This document shows, piece after piece, positions 1 through 8,813 of a DNA stretch of 31,500 bases; the first letter of the stretch is position 1, and the number at the start of each line of letters is the position of its first letter. A model generated the notes under the pieces. That model was not told the origin of the DNA, searched no databases, and saw only the letters and a list, made by a program, of their open reading frames with translations. The position numbers were made by a program, and so were the translations under genes. This DNA comes from Mesostigma viride. Its lineage: Eukaryota > Streptophyta > Mesostigmatophyceae > Mesostigmatales > Mesostigmataceae. The stretch is taken from positions 458,501 to 490,000 of the forward strand of contig RPFO01000436.1 of NCBI GenBank assembly GCA_009746045.1. Direction: 5' to 3'.

Positions 1-12
1 CACGTATTCCGG

Positions 13-894
13 CTACTCAATGAAAAAACCAGCAGGAACATCTGCCACGTCGTCAGCCAGTGGCTCGCCGTCCATGGTGAAGTGCGCCTCATGTTTCTTG
101 GACTTGTTCTCCGCCTTCTTGGACCAGCAGCGGTCCTCAGTGTGGCCGGTACGGTGGCAGTGCTTGCAGGTCAGCACTTTCCCACCCTTGGTGAGGAAGA
201 CTGATTCGTCGATAGTACCCGCACAGTGGGGGCAGGCAGCAGTATGATACACTGGTGCACTGGAATCTGAGCTGCCAGCTTGGGCGCGGTGCACACGCAG
301 AGGGTCGTCCACTTTCAGGACGGCGGTCTTGTAGTCTTTCCACGTCAAGTCGGGGGGAAGGTTGTACGCCGCCAGGACGGGGCCATACTGGGCAGGAAGT
401 CTGCGGCGGTGTGAGGTCACCAGGATAGAATCATGGAGTTTATTGTTGCTTAATTTATTATATTCCAGGTACTTTCGTTCGGTGAGATTGATATTTGCAG
501 GAACAGAATCCATGGGAATCTGCTCAGCTGACAGCAGTTCCTCAAGTGTCGCGGCCTGATGGGTGGATGTCGTTTCGTCATGTCCATAGACGTCAACCAG
601 GACGGTCCACGCCTCGTGCATATACTTGTTGGGGGCCGTAGCGGCATGCAGTAGCGCGTTGCCGTCGAGGCCAGCAATCAGGGCAGCATAACCAATTTTT
701 TGCTGCTTTACCACGATCGGATCCTTTCCGGCTAGTACATCTGAATATCCGAGGGCGTCAAATTGCCCTTCCGCCTTGATTCGGAATCCGGTGAATTTCT
801 TGGGGTCGCTCCCATCGAAGTTGAGATTCTTGAGAGCACTAAGAACGCTGCTCTCCTTGACTTCTCGTGCCACAGCTGGCGCACCTCCCGACAT
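13..894 (-). CDS. Ty1/copia-type gag polyprotein (UBN2-like, zinc knuckle)
   Basis: A 293-residue intact ORF. The N-terminal half has the look of copia-type Gag (UBN2/DUF4219 style), starting with a LNFDGSDPKKFTGF-like stretch. Near the C-terminus is a retroviral-type zinc knuckle C-X2-C-X4-H-X4-C (C243, C246, H251, C256) for packaging element RNA. An extra CPHC pair lies just before it and could make a zinc ribbon with the first knuckle cysteines. The ATG complement is at 892-894 and the stop complement (cta) at 13-15. Gag assembles the cytoplasmic particle in which reverse transcription occurs. Protease, integrase and RT would follow on the minus strand beyond position 1, so I cannot tell whether the gag stop is natural or a break. 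A leader, primer-binding site and LTR lie upstream in the right order, which supports the call. The open frame suggests a young copy. Confidence 0.8.
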   Translation of the reverse strand: MSGGAPAVAREVKESSVLSALKNLNFDGSDPKKFTGFRIKAEGQFDALGYSDVLAGKDPIVVKQQKIGYAALIAGLDGNALLHAATAPNKYMHEAWTVLVDVYGHDETTSTHQAATLEELLSAEQIPMDSVPANINLTERKYLEYNKLSNNKLHDSILVTSHRRRLPAQYGPVLAAYNLPPDLTWKDYKTAVLKVDDPLRVHRAQAGSSDSSAPVYHTAACPHCAGTIDESVFLTKGGKVLTCKHCHRTGHTEDRCWSKKAENKSKKHEAHFTMDGEPLADDVADVPAGFFIE

Positions 895-1244
895 GTTCTT
901 GATTGCGTTGGAGATTTGTAATGTGAAGTAAAGTGTGATTTAATCTCTCCAGAGATACTGCGTTGTTCTCGAGCAGATCCTGTAGATTTCTGATTGAAAA
1001 GTCTGGAAGTTCGCTGAAACACACACAGTTGAAAAATTCTTGTCGAATGCCACGCAGGAGCCAGCGGCAGTAGGCTGATTCAGGAAACACGCCCGGGAAG
1101 ATGTCTTCAACTTCAGTGGGCAAAAAGCAGATTTGCTCTTGCGAGGTAGTCTGGGCAAGATTCTTCGGGAAATTGAAAAAGCTCAATTCCAGATCTCAGG
1201 TTGCGGTCGTTGGGAATTGGAAAATATGGGTTCATAGGCATCAC
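895..1244 (-). other. Untranslated leader of the copia element
   Basis: This stretch lies between the gag start codon and the putative primer-binding site and has no convincing ORF. Its position and length of about 350 bp fit the 5' leader that carries packaging signals in copia elements. No specific motif was recognised. Confidence 0.5.
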
Positions 1245-1260
1245 TCGCTACTCGATACCA
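1245..1260 (-). promoter_or_regulatory. Primer-binding site (tRNA 3'-end match) of the copia element
   Basis: The plus strand reads CTACTCGATACCA and ends exactly at 1260, directly before a TG that begins an LTR. It therefore looks like a tRNA 3' end with CCA. On the element's own strand this is TGGTATCGAG, close to the TGGTATCAGAG sites that pair with initiator Met tRNA in many plant copia elements. The direct abutment to the LTR boundary is the main support. The tRNA cannot be confirmed without the host tRNA set. Confidence 0.6.
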
Positions 1261-1781
1261 TGTCAGAAACCAGGGCTCGGAGGAAAGATCTTTTGCCTGT
1301 TATGACCCAGATATTGCACAAGTGTATGGAAATTAAGACTTCTTGTATTAAAATACGTTTACTGAGAGTGGAAAACACGGTGCGGCCAACACTGGGTGCA
1401 GTCTACCATAGCCAACACTGGGCCAGGGCAAATGACAATGCCAACACTGGGCAGGGTCACACGACCAACACTGGGTCGGGGCCACACACGGCTAGCAAGC
1501 AAACAACTCTAGGCACACAAAGCAGTAGTGGCGGCTAATGCATTATGCACCGTTGATTTACATCTGACGGCACTGCAGCTTAGCGTCTCTACAACCACGG
1601 AAAGAACACTAGATAATAACGACTTTGCAGCCTGTAATCTATTGTCCACATCATGGTACATTGTGTGTGTGGTCTGATAGGCTCAAAGTCCTATCGCCTC
1701 CAGGGCGGCACCACAAACTGCGGACCTGATCTGATCCGGAGAGAGCCGATGTAAATTACGGCACCTGTAACGGTGCTGACA
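1261..1781 (-). repeat. LTR of the copia element (5' LTR in element orientation)
   Basis: A 521-bp segment begins TGTCAG and ends CTGACA, a 6-bp terminal inverted repeat of the TG...CA type. It is bounded on the left by the primer-binding site. The right boundary is inferred from the inverted repeat only, because the partner LTR is outside the window. Four copies of an 11-mer lie inside. An LTR supplies promoter and polyadenylation signals for the minus-strand gag. Confidence 0.55.
1385..1475. repeat. Four direct copies of CCAACACTGGG inside the LTR
   Basis: The 11-mer CCAACACTGGG occurs near 1386, 1412, 1441 and 1465, separated by 13-18 bp of unrelated sequence. Short spaced direct repeats in LTRs are often enhancer-like. 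Here they lie in the half nearer gag, so a role in R/U5 is equally possible. Confidence 0.7.
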
Positions 1782-1985
1782 GGTAACGCTTGCTGTATTC
1801 CGAGCAACATCATTCGGATTTTAGTACACATAAACATTGTATATGATATTAAGTTAGTCAACGACCTGTGGGTGCAATTAATAGGGATGCAAACCCAACA
1901 ACAAGTCGTGTAAATAAACACCTAGCTGACGGTGTCAATTTTCCCCGCATATAATGCGTGATAACATAATGCGTGACAAAAGTAG

Positions 1986-2066
1986 AGAAACATCGCTAGA
2001 TATTTGACAGACAGTAAGGGTGCGGACAATGTTGTGCCCGACGCCCTCTCCCGTCGTGCTAGCTGA
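1986..2066 (+). pseudogene. Ty3/gypsy RNase H C-terminal remnant
   Basis: One frame reads GADNVVPDALSRR followed by Ala-Ser and a TGA at 2064-2066. The DNVVADALSRR-type motif marks the end of the gypsy RT-RNase H module. An in-frame TAG at 1983-1985 and the absence of RT motifs upstream show that the element is broken 5' of here, next to the copia LTR region. The integrase pieces that follow are on the same strand. Confidence 0.75.
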
Positions 2067-2538
2067 CTACTGTTTCTATGAGGACATGGGGATGCTCCAT
2101 ACCACCTGCGAGGAGGCGCCTGGCGCCCCGCTCTACGATGACCCCCCACGCGGTCGCCGCGGGCGCGCTACCTGTTCCACATGAGTCATACCACTCCGGA
2201 TGCCTTGTCGCCCCCCGATGGCGACGATGACCAGCGCGTGGACGCGCGGTCCCCCGGGGAAGGGGAGCCGGGATCCCACACGCGGGTTCCCCTTAATTGG
2301 TGCTGTGGCTCAGGCCATTTTTCATCTGGAACCTCTTGGATCTCCGGTGGTCGTGTCTGAGTACCTACACTCGGCGCTGGACGTACCAACCGGAGGAGGA
2401 GGAGGAGGCCGATGCGTACACGGGCACTCCCCCCGGCCCTGAAGACGCTGATCAGCCGCTTCACGGTTACTGAGCCGGCCGCCTTGGAGGTGATCAAGTC
2501 ACACCCCAAGATGATGGGCAAGCTCCCGTGCAAGTTCC
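2067..2538 (+). pseudogene. Decayed RNase H-integrase linker of the gypsy element
   Basis: No single frame is open throughout. Around 2376-2453 a Glu-rich acidic stretch ending at a TGA is seen. Around 2480-2535 another frame reads like the segment before the integrase zinc finger (EVIKSHPKMMGKLPCKFHA). At least one frameshift separates it from the zinc-finger frame. No other gene is visible. Confidence 0.5.
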
Positions 2539-3704
2539 ATGCAAGAGGGACGCCTATCCGTCATGGTGCGCCCGGACACGTGGTGCCTCTACGTATACCC
2601 TCGGGAGCTCTGTCGAGCAGCCTTGCTCCACGAGCTCCACGACCCTCTTGTCAGCGGTCACCAGGTTTTTTATCGGCTGCTACCGCGGGCGCGCCGCCAC
2701 TTCTGCTGGCCTGGCATGAAGGACTACATCAAGGCCTATATACGCGAATGCTCGTCGTGCCATATAGCCAAGTCCCAGAACACGGGTACTCAGGCTGTTC
2801 CAAAGATGCTACCTAGCTGATCCCTGGGTCCCTGGGACTCGATCCAGATGGATTTCGTCGGCCCCTTTAAGAAGACCAAGAATGGCAACAGCAAGATCTT
2901 GGTGTTCGTGGACCGACTCACGCGCATGTGCCACCTGGCCCCCTGTCCGGCTGACCTCACGTGGCCGAGGGGTGTGCCAAACTGTACCTCAACCACGTCT
3001 TCCGGTTCCACGGGCTCAGCCGCCATTTCATGCATCTCGGACCGGGACACGCTCTTCACCGCCCGGTTCTGGCAAGAGTTCTTCGACTGCCTGGGAACCA
3101 TGAAGGTGTCACTAGGGACGGCTTATCACAGCTCGTCCTCCCATCTGGTGGAGCGGCTCAACCGCACGGTACAGGAAACCTTGCGCCATTACACCGACGA
3201 GGTGGGCAGCAACTGGAAGGAGTTGCTGTGCTTCGTGGAATTCTCCCTGAACAACGCACCTCAGGCAGCCCATGGCCTCACCCCGTTCTTTCTCAACACG
3301 GGAAGGCATCCGCTGACGCCGACTGACTTGCTGGCGAGTCCGGCGCTGGCGGAACCAGACGGGTGCTGCGCACTACTCTGGCGGGCGTGAGCAGCCTGCT
3401 GGAGAAGATGTGCCAGGCCCACATGCAACAGTGCGGTTTAAGGGTACCGGGCCGCCGCCGAGCGCAACATGGCTCGCGTGGAAGGCAAGCAGGACTCTAG
3501 AGCACCGGACATCGAGGTCGGGGACTGGGTTCTGGTAGAGGGACGTACCCTAGCTCGGTCGATTCTCCCAGAAGGTGGAAGGGGAGCTCAAAACGAAGCT
3601 TCGGCCCATGTACCTGGGGCCCCACCATGCAAGTGCTGGAGAAATGGGATGATGTCACGGTGATGTTCATGGTGGACGTGCCCATCTCATGGCATGGGGC
3701 ACCG
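2539..3704 (+). pseudogene. Ty3/gypsy integrase (zinc finger, DDE core, GPY-like linker), inactivated
   Basis: Integrase would insert element cDNA into host DNA. The zinc-binding part has the two histidines (HDPLVSGHQ) and CSSC, with WPGM between, as in gypsy integrases. A TGA at 2818-2820 interrupts it, and the same frame then continues with the core. D1 is in MDFVGP (codon 2851-2853), D2 in SDRD (3040-3042) and E in HLVERLNRT (3151-3153). D2 to E is one residue longer than the usual D35E. Between about 2955 and 3030 the coding frame shifts (GCAKLYLNHVFRFHGL in the shifted frame) and then returns. The usual AYHPQTDGQ is degraded to AYHSSSSH. Downstream, RAPDIEVGDWVLVEGRTL and LRPMYLGPHHVQV look like the GPY/F linker, again in two frames. 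It is cut at 3704 by the inserted LTR-like units. Clearly non-functional. Confidence 0.85.
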
Positions 3705-5134
3705 TGTCGCGTCCGTGATCTATCACGTCCGCAATTCAGATTTTAGCGTAATTCTGACGTCCGCAGCCTTGTGCGGGTTGCTATACCGCGGCCCGGTACT
3801 GACGCCGCGGATCTCAATTGTACTCACGCGCCAAGTCCGCTGAATTTGCTGACGGAACTTTTGGGCGGACCTGAATTTCACTGACATTCGTCACAAGGGC
3901 AGTTTGCCGAATGCTGGTACACAGCAAGCCGGCGAGGCACTGAGCAGATGTGCAATTTCAGGATTTCAACGTGGGACACCAGACACAAATGCAAGGAAGC
4001 CCCAGGCGGTGCCTGGCATAGCCGATAGATTTGCCCTTGTATATTTGTGTTCGCTTGACAGATAAAGCTTGAAGTTTAGCTTGTCGGAAATTAGACAATG
4101 TTATGATTGGCTGATGTCTAAAGTGGCGCTAGTGGCGCCAGCCGCCAGGCTTGAGCTTTGAGCAGTATAGAAGGATGAGCAACGAACCATGGTGGTCGTT
4201 GTTCGTCCGTTTCTCTCCCTCACAACTGGTTTGTTGTCTTCATGGGGTGAAATAGTTCGAGCAGCCCGGAGCAGCCCCCGTGAGTGGTTGCATGCAGTCA
4301 GTTGCCATGAGGATGGACTGACGGATATGACAATGTATTGGTTTTGTTAAGAATGTGTGTAAGACTGAGAACGAGACAAGGGACAGGGCCTTCGGGCACC
4401 CTGGTCGTCGTTGGCAAGAATGCCAGTAGGAACTAGGTCGGGAACACACGCGCACTGCCGCCACAAGGGGCCTGCAATGGCGTCAACCAAGGGACCTCAC
4501 AGCTGCTCTTATAACTACAACATTACAACTCGACACTCTTTGTAATTCGTCATGTATCTCATTGGAATTGAAATGTCTTTTGGTTGCTTTGATGATAAAG
4601 CATGGTCTCAAGAATCGGCTGGTTGGGCCGGATTGCCTGTCATGAAGGTGGCGGTGCCATAAAGGACCGCACCTTTCATTCTCATTTAAACGGACGAACA
4701 ACCCATGATGGGTTCCGCAGTCCGGCCAGCCTGGGGTTCCTCCTGCTTCACCCAGGGAAGCACAAGGAAGAGGTTATTGCTTCGGCCTTCAAAAGCATCT
4801 GAAGAGGTTAGGCTTTTCCCTGTAAAAAGCCATTGAAGGGGTTATTGCTAAGCCTTTAAAAGCATGCGTGTTAAGGTTGTTGCTGATCCTGGAAAAGCAT
4901 CTTTGAGCAGCTGGATTTTTTTTTTTCCTTTTTGCTGCTGCCTGGAATGACGCCCTCTTTGGGCTTCCTTCTTTAGTGTGAGATGCCTTTCTTTCACTTT
5001 TTGCTCTCACGTTGTTGTGAGCTAAATAGTGGGGGGGGAGGTGGCATATCTCACACATGATTACTGCTGATAGTGGATGCATTCCAAGTAGCGGTAATGA
5101 CCAGTCCAGGATGATATGGCACGCAAACGCGACA
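3705..5134. repeat. LTR-like unit A (1430 bp, TGTCGCG...CGCGACA)
   Basis: It begins TGTCGCG and ends CGCGACA, a 7-bp terminal inverted repeat of the TG...CA kind. It shares 984 bp at its left (3705-4688) and 95 bp at its right (5040-5134) with unit B, and carries 351 extra bp (4689-5039). A TATA-like CAGTATAGAAGG lies near 4163. There are no coding motifs. It interrupts the gypsy integrase C-terminus. It could be an LTR, a TRIM-type element or a short TIR element. Confidence 0.7.
4689..5039. repeat. 351-bp segment present only in unit A, with threefold degenerate repeat
   Basis: This segment is absent from unit B, which joins directly at the equivalent point (6120/6121). It contains three diverged copies of a roughly 30-40 bp motif of the form GGTTATTGCT...AAAAGCAT near 4772, 4838 and 4873, plus a T-rich tract. 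Either it was inserted into A or it was deleted from B. Confidence 0.65.
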
Positions 5135-5136
5135 GC

Positions 5137-6215
5137 TGTCGCGTCCGTGATCTATCACGTCCGCAATTCAGATTTTAGCGTAATTCTGACGTCCGCAGCC
5201 TTGTGCGGGTTGCTATACCGCGGCCCGGTACTGACGCCGCGGATCTCAATTGTACTCACGCGCCAAGTCCGCTGAATTTGCTGACGGAACTTTTGGGCGG
5301 ACCTGAATTTCACTGACATTCGTCACAAGGGCAGTTTGCCGAATGCTGGTACACAGCAAGCCGGCGAGGCACTGAGCAGATGTGCAATTTCAGGATTTCA
5401 ACGTGGGACACCAGACACAAATGCAAGGAAGCCCCAGGCGGTGCCTGGCATAGCCGATAGATTTGCCCTTGTATATTTGTGTTCGCTTGACAGATAAAGC
5501 TTGAAGTTTAGCTTGTCGGAAATTAGACAATGTTATGATTGGCTGATGTCTAAAGTGGCGCTAGTGGCGCCAGCCGCCAGGCTTGAGCTTTGAGCAGTAT
5601 AGAAGGATGAGCAACGAACCATGGTGGTCGTTGTTCGTCCGTTTCTCTCCCTCACAACTGGTTTGTTGTCTTCATGGGGTGAAATAGTTCGAGCAGCCCG
5701 GAGCAGCCCCCGTGAGTGGTTGCATGCAGTCAGTTGCCATGAGGATGGACTGACGGATATGACAATGTATTGGTTTTGTTAAGAATGTGTGTAAGACTGA
5801 GAACGAGACAAGGGACAGGGCCTTCGGGCACCCTGGTCGTCGTTGGCAAGAATGCCAGTAGGAACTAGGTCGGGAACACACGCGCACTGCCGCCACAAGG
5901 GGCCTGCAATGGCGTCAACCAAGGGACCTCACAGCTGCTCTTATAACTACAACATTACAACTCGACACTCTTTGTAATTCGTCATGTATCTCATTGGAAT
6001 TGAAATGTCTTTTGGTTGCTTTGATGATAAAGCATGGTCTCAAGAATCGGCTGGTTGGGCCGGATTGCCTGTCATGAAGGTGGCGGTGCCATAAAGGACC
6101 GCACCTTTCATTCTCATTTAGGTGGCATATCTCACACATGATTACTGCTGATAGTGGATGCATTCCAAGTAGCGGTAATGACCAGTCCAGGATGATATGG
6201 CACGCAAACGCGACA
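5137..6215. repeat. LTR-like unit B (1079 bp), tandem partner of unit A
   Basis: It starts TGTCGCG and ends CGCGACA like unit A, and is separated from it only by the dinucleotide GC (5135-5136). The first 984 bp match A at the same length with no differences I could see by eye, so the duplication is recent. Directly after it the gypsy frame resumes at about 6218. Confidence 0.7.
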
Positions 6216-6217
6216 GC

Positions 6218-6505
6218 CGCGACAACCTTCCACCGCGACCAGCTCAAGCTGTACCACCAGAACTCAATCCAGGGTAGACTCAATCCCCCGGCTCCTGTGG
6301 AATACGACCCGGAGACAGGGTAACAGGAGGATGAGGTCGAGGAGATTGTCGCCCACCGTGATTCCGGGCGTGGTCGACAACGCCAATATCGGATCCGGTG
6401 GAAGTTTTCTAGATGTGGGGCAGAGGACTCTTGGCGGACGGAGAAGGAGCTCTCTGGCTGCAAGCGGTTGCGAGACGCGTACAAGAACTTAGGTCCACAG
6501 GTTGC
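6218..6505 (+). pseudogene. Gypsy integrase tail and chromodomain (chromovirus-type)
   Basis: After the insertion the frame reads FHRDQLKLYHQNS, the end of the GPY/F module, then PVEYDPETG and a TAA at 6321-6323. In the same or a near frame follows EVEEIVAHRDSGRGRQ, then QYRIRWKGF and DSWRTEKEL, the core pattern of a chromodomain (V-E-x-I, aromatic Y, W-K-G, W). In chromoviruses this domain steers integration to marked chromatin. The stop and a shift around 6405-6415 show decay. It completes the integrase truncated at 3704. Confidence 0.75.
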
Positions 6506-6511
6506 ACTATA

Positions 6512-6626
6512 GAGGTATGTACATACATACAGATGTATGTACATACCACAGGTACACATTACACTAGTCGGTACGTATGGCACAAGTACTCACGTGTGTC
6601 ACTGTGTGTGGTATTCTCCTGTGCAG
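6512..6626. other. TA/GT-rich stretch with a short inverted repeat, intron-like ends
   Basis: GTATGTACATAC at about 6514 is repeated in inverted form within the next 33 bp, and the stretch ends in a pyrimidine-rich TTCTCCTGTGCAG at 6626. It may be an intron or 3' region of the element. The evidence is weak. Confidence 0.3.
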
Positions 6627-7320
6627 ACGGGCTCCCCAAAAGAGGCCAGACTGTCCCAGCTTCGACAACAGCAACAATCTTTTGGTACACCGCCAGACGC
6701 TCCCCGAGTCCCCGGAGTTCGCCCCAAAGGCGGACAGACCGGTGGTGCACCACACCCCTCGAGCGTCCCCAGAGGACGGCGCCCCATGCAGAGGCGCTCG
6801 CGGCACGGCGGCTGGCAGCACCGGACGCCGGACCTTCTCGGGATTCCGGCCGGGGCAAACGGCTACGCCCGGAAGAAGAGGAGGCGGGGTTAACGATGGA
6901 CATGGCGGAATTATAGAGCGACAGGCCCGGAACGCCGCGGAGCTCAACACGGAGGCCTTCAACCCGAGGATCTTCCTGAAGGATTACGGCATGGAGGACG
7001 TGATCCTCAAGTGGCGGAGGCGGCGACACGGGAAGTTTCCCTCGAATTATCTCGCGGCCCCAGCGTTCGAGTGGCACGAAGCGAAGCAGGAGGCCTTCCG
7101 CGGTTTGATGGGGCTCCGCTGTGGTTTCAAGGTGGAGACTACACAGTAGGCGCGAGCACCAGGGGCAGGTACATGGTGGTCGGCACGGCCTGGGAGACCC
7201 ACCAACCCGGGTGTACGTGCGGTGGTTGTATGACCACGCTGACCGCACTCATGGCCTACCCACAAGTGTTTCTCCTGTTGGTTGCGCCGGAGCTGCGAGA
7301 GCGCCTCTGACGCAAACATC
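6627..7320 (+). pseudogene. Unrecognised retroelement ORF remnant
   Basis: The frame ending at a TAG at 7147-7149 contains coding-looking sequence (FNPRIFLKDYGMEDVILKW, FEWHEAKQEAFRGLMGL). A different frame then reads to a TGA near 7308-7310 with a Cys cluster (GCTCGGCMTT). I do not recognise a family. Position between the chromodomain and Arg-rich ORFs suggests gypsy accessory or gag-type sequence. Alternative: unrelated low-complexity GC-rich DNA that is open by chance. Confidence 0.35.
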
Positions 7321-7415
7321 ACGAATTGCCCCTATATAGACGGGGCGCTGCGCGGCGCGCCCTGCACTGCTAACGGCCAATACTCCCTGTGACAGGCGTT
7401 TGATCGTGTCCTGCA

Positions 7416-7943
7416 AATGGATGAAGAAGACGCCATCTGTGGGGAGGAGGACGACGAGGAGGATTACTGTACGACGACCTGCCCAACATGGTACAGCCGG
7501 CCGCTAGGTCTGACACTCGTGATGGGGAGGGCGCCAGGCGCTCCCCAGGCTTTGAGAACCGCCACCCAGGTCCCCCGCCGGTTCGCGCTGCGCGGGAGGA
7601 GATCGCCAACGATCGGCGACATTCGGAACAGGGTGTACGACTCAGCGCCAGTGACCGGGCGGGTCCCACTGGGCAGCGATCTCCTGACCGAGCTTGGGAG
7701 CGTCCCCGCGACTACAATGTCCGCCATGACACGCACGAGTCGGAGAGGTCCTTCCGACGGGTCCTCTCAGCAGTGCGCGGGCCGGCCCGAGAGGCTGCCC
7801 GCCCCGCCGATCGCGCGGCGGCTCAAGAGGCCGCCTGTCCTGCATGCACCTCAGGGGAGGGCCCCAAACAAAGGCCAACCCCCTGCCAGTACGCGGGCAG
7901 GCACCAGAGATGGTCCGCTCTGCAGAGCGCGACCGGGAGTTAG
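7416..7943 (+). pseudogene. Arg/Glu-rich gag-like ORF remnant
   Basis: An acidic start (MDEEDAICGEEDDEED) seems to continue, after a frameshift near 7467, into an Arg/Asp/Pro-rich stretch (MVQPAARSDTRDGEG, then DRAWERPRDYNVRHDTHESE), as in basic gag proteins. The last 130 bp (about 7807-7937) recur diverged at 11217-11340, so this belongs to a repeated element. It stops where the palindrome cluster begins at 7941. Function unproved. Confidence 0.4.
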
Positions 7944-8809
7944 TTAGGTTAAATAGTGCCGGAACCTTTTTGCCGCCTGAGGCAAATCGGGCCGGAACAC
8001 TATTTTGCCCGGAACCACCGGCCGAATTAACTTGGGTGCTCGGAAGTGGTTATTCCGGGCAAAATAGTGTTCCGGCCCGATTTGCCTCAGGCGGCAAAAA
8101 GGTTCCGGCACGCTTTAACCTAGCTAAAACCTGGCCTCGTGGAGGGGAGTAAAGGACCGACAGTGAGCCACCCGCATGCATGTGGCCTGCTGAGCACGCA
8201 CTTGGGCGCCGGCGTGGGCGGATTCGAACCCCTGACCTCCAAGGTGCATGCACAGGTTTTAGTTAGGTTAAATAGTGCCGGAACCTTTTTTGCCGCCTGA
8301 GGCGAATCGGGCCGGAACACTATTTTGCCCGGAATAACCACTTCCGAGCACCCAAGTTAATGCGGCCGAATTATAACTTGGGTGCTCGGAAGTGCATGGT
8401 TATTCCGGGCAAAATAGTGTTCCGGCCCGATTCGCCTCACGCGCCAAAAAGGTTCCGGCACTTAGTCGTTAACCTAACTAAAACCTGTGCACCTTGGAGG
8501 TCAGGGGTTCGAATCTGCCTTAACCCACGCCGGCGCCCAAGTGCGTGCTCAGCAGGCCACATGCGGGTGGCTCACTGTCGGTCCTTCACCCCCCTCCACG
8601 AGGCCAGGTTTTAGCTAGGTTAAAGCGTGCCGGAACCTTTTTGCCGCCTGAGGCAAATCGGGCCGGAACACTATTTTTCCCGGAATAACCACTTCCGAGC
8701 ACCCAAGTTAATTTGGCCGCATTAACTTGGGTGCTCGGAAGTGGTTATTCCGGGCAAAATAGTGTTCCGGCCCGATTTGCCTCAGGCGGCAAAAAGGTTC
8801 CGGCACTAT
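7941..8809. repeat. Nested palindrome cluster (three hairpins inside one inverted repeat)
   Basis: Three hairpins (about 7941-8127, 8255-8486 and 8606-8809) are built from the same arm, which includes AAATAGTGCCGGAACC, CGGGCCGGAACACTATTTT and CACTTCCGAGCACCC. Between them lie a spacer (8128-8254) and its reverse complement (8487-8605). The whole block is therefore an inverted repeat centred near 8370. The spacer carries a tRNA box-B-like GGGGTTCGAATC, on minus in the first copy and plus in the second. There are no coding motifs. Such DNA would be prone to form cruciforms. Confidence 0.85.
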
Positions 8810-8813
8810 TTAA

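Noticed and set aside
8487-8530. tRNA gene or tRNA-derived SINE at GGTTCGAATC
   Set aside because: A box-A-like TGGCCTCGTGG exists but in the opposite orientation, and no cloverleaf with anticodon arm can be drawn.
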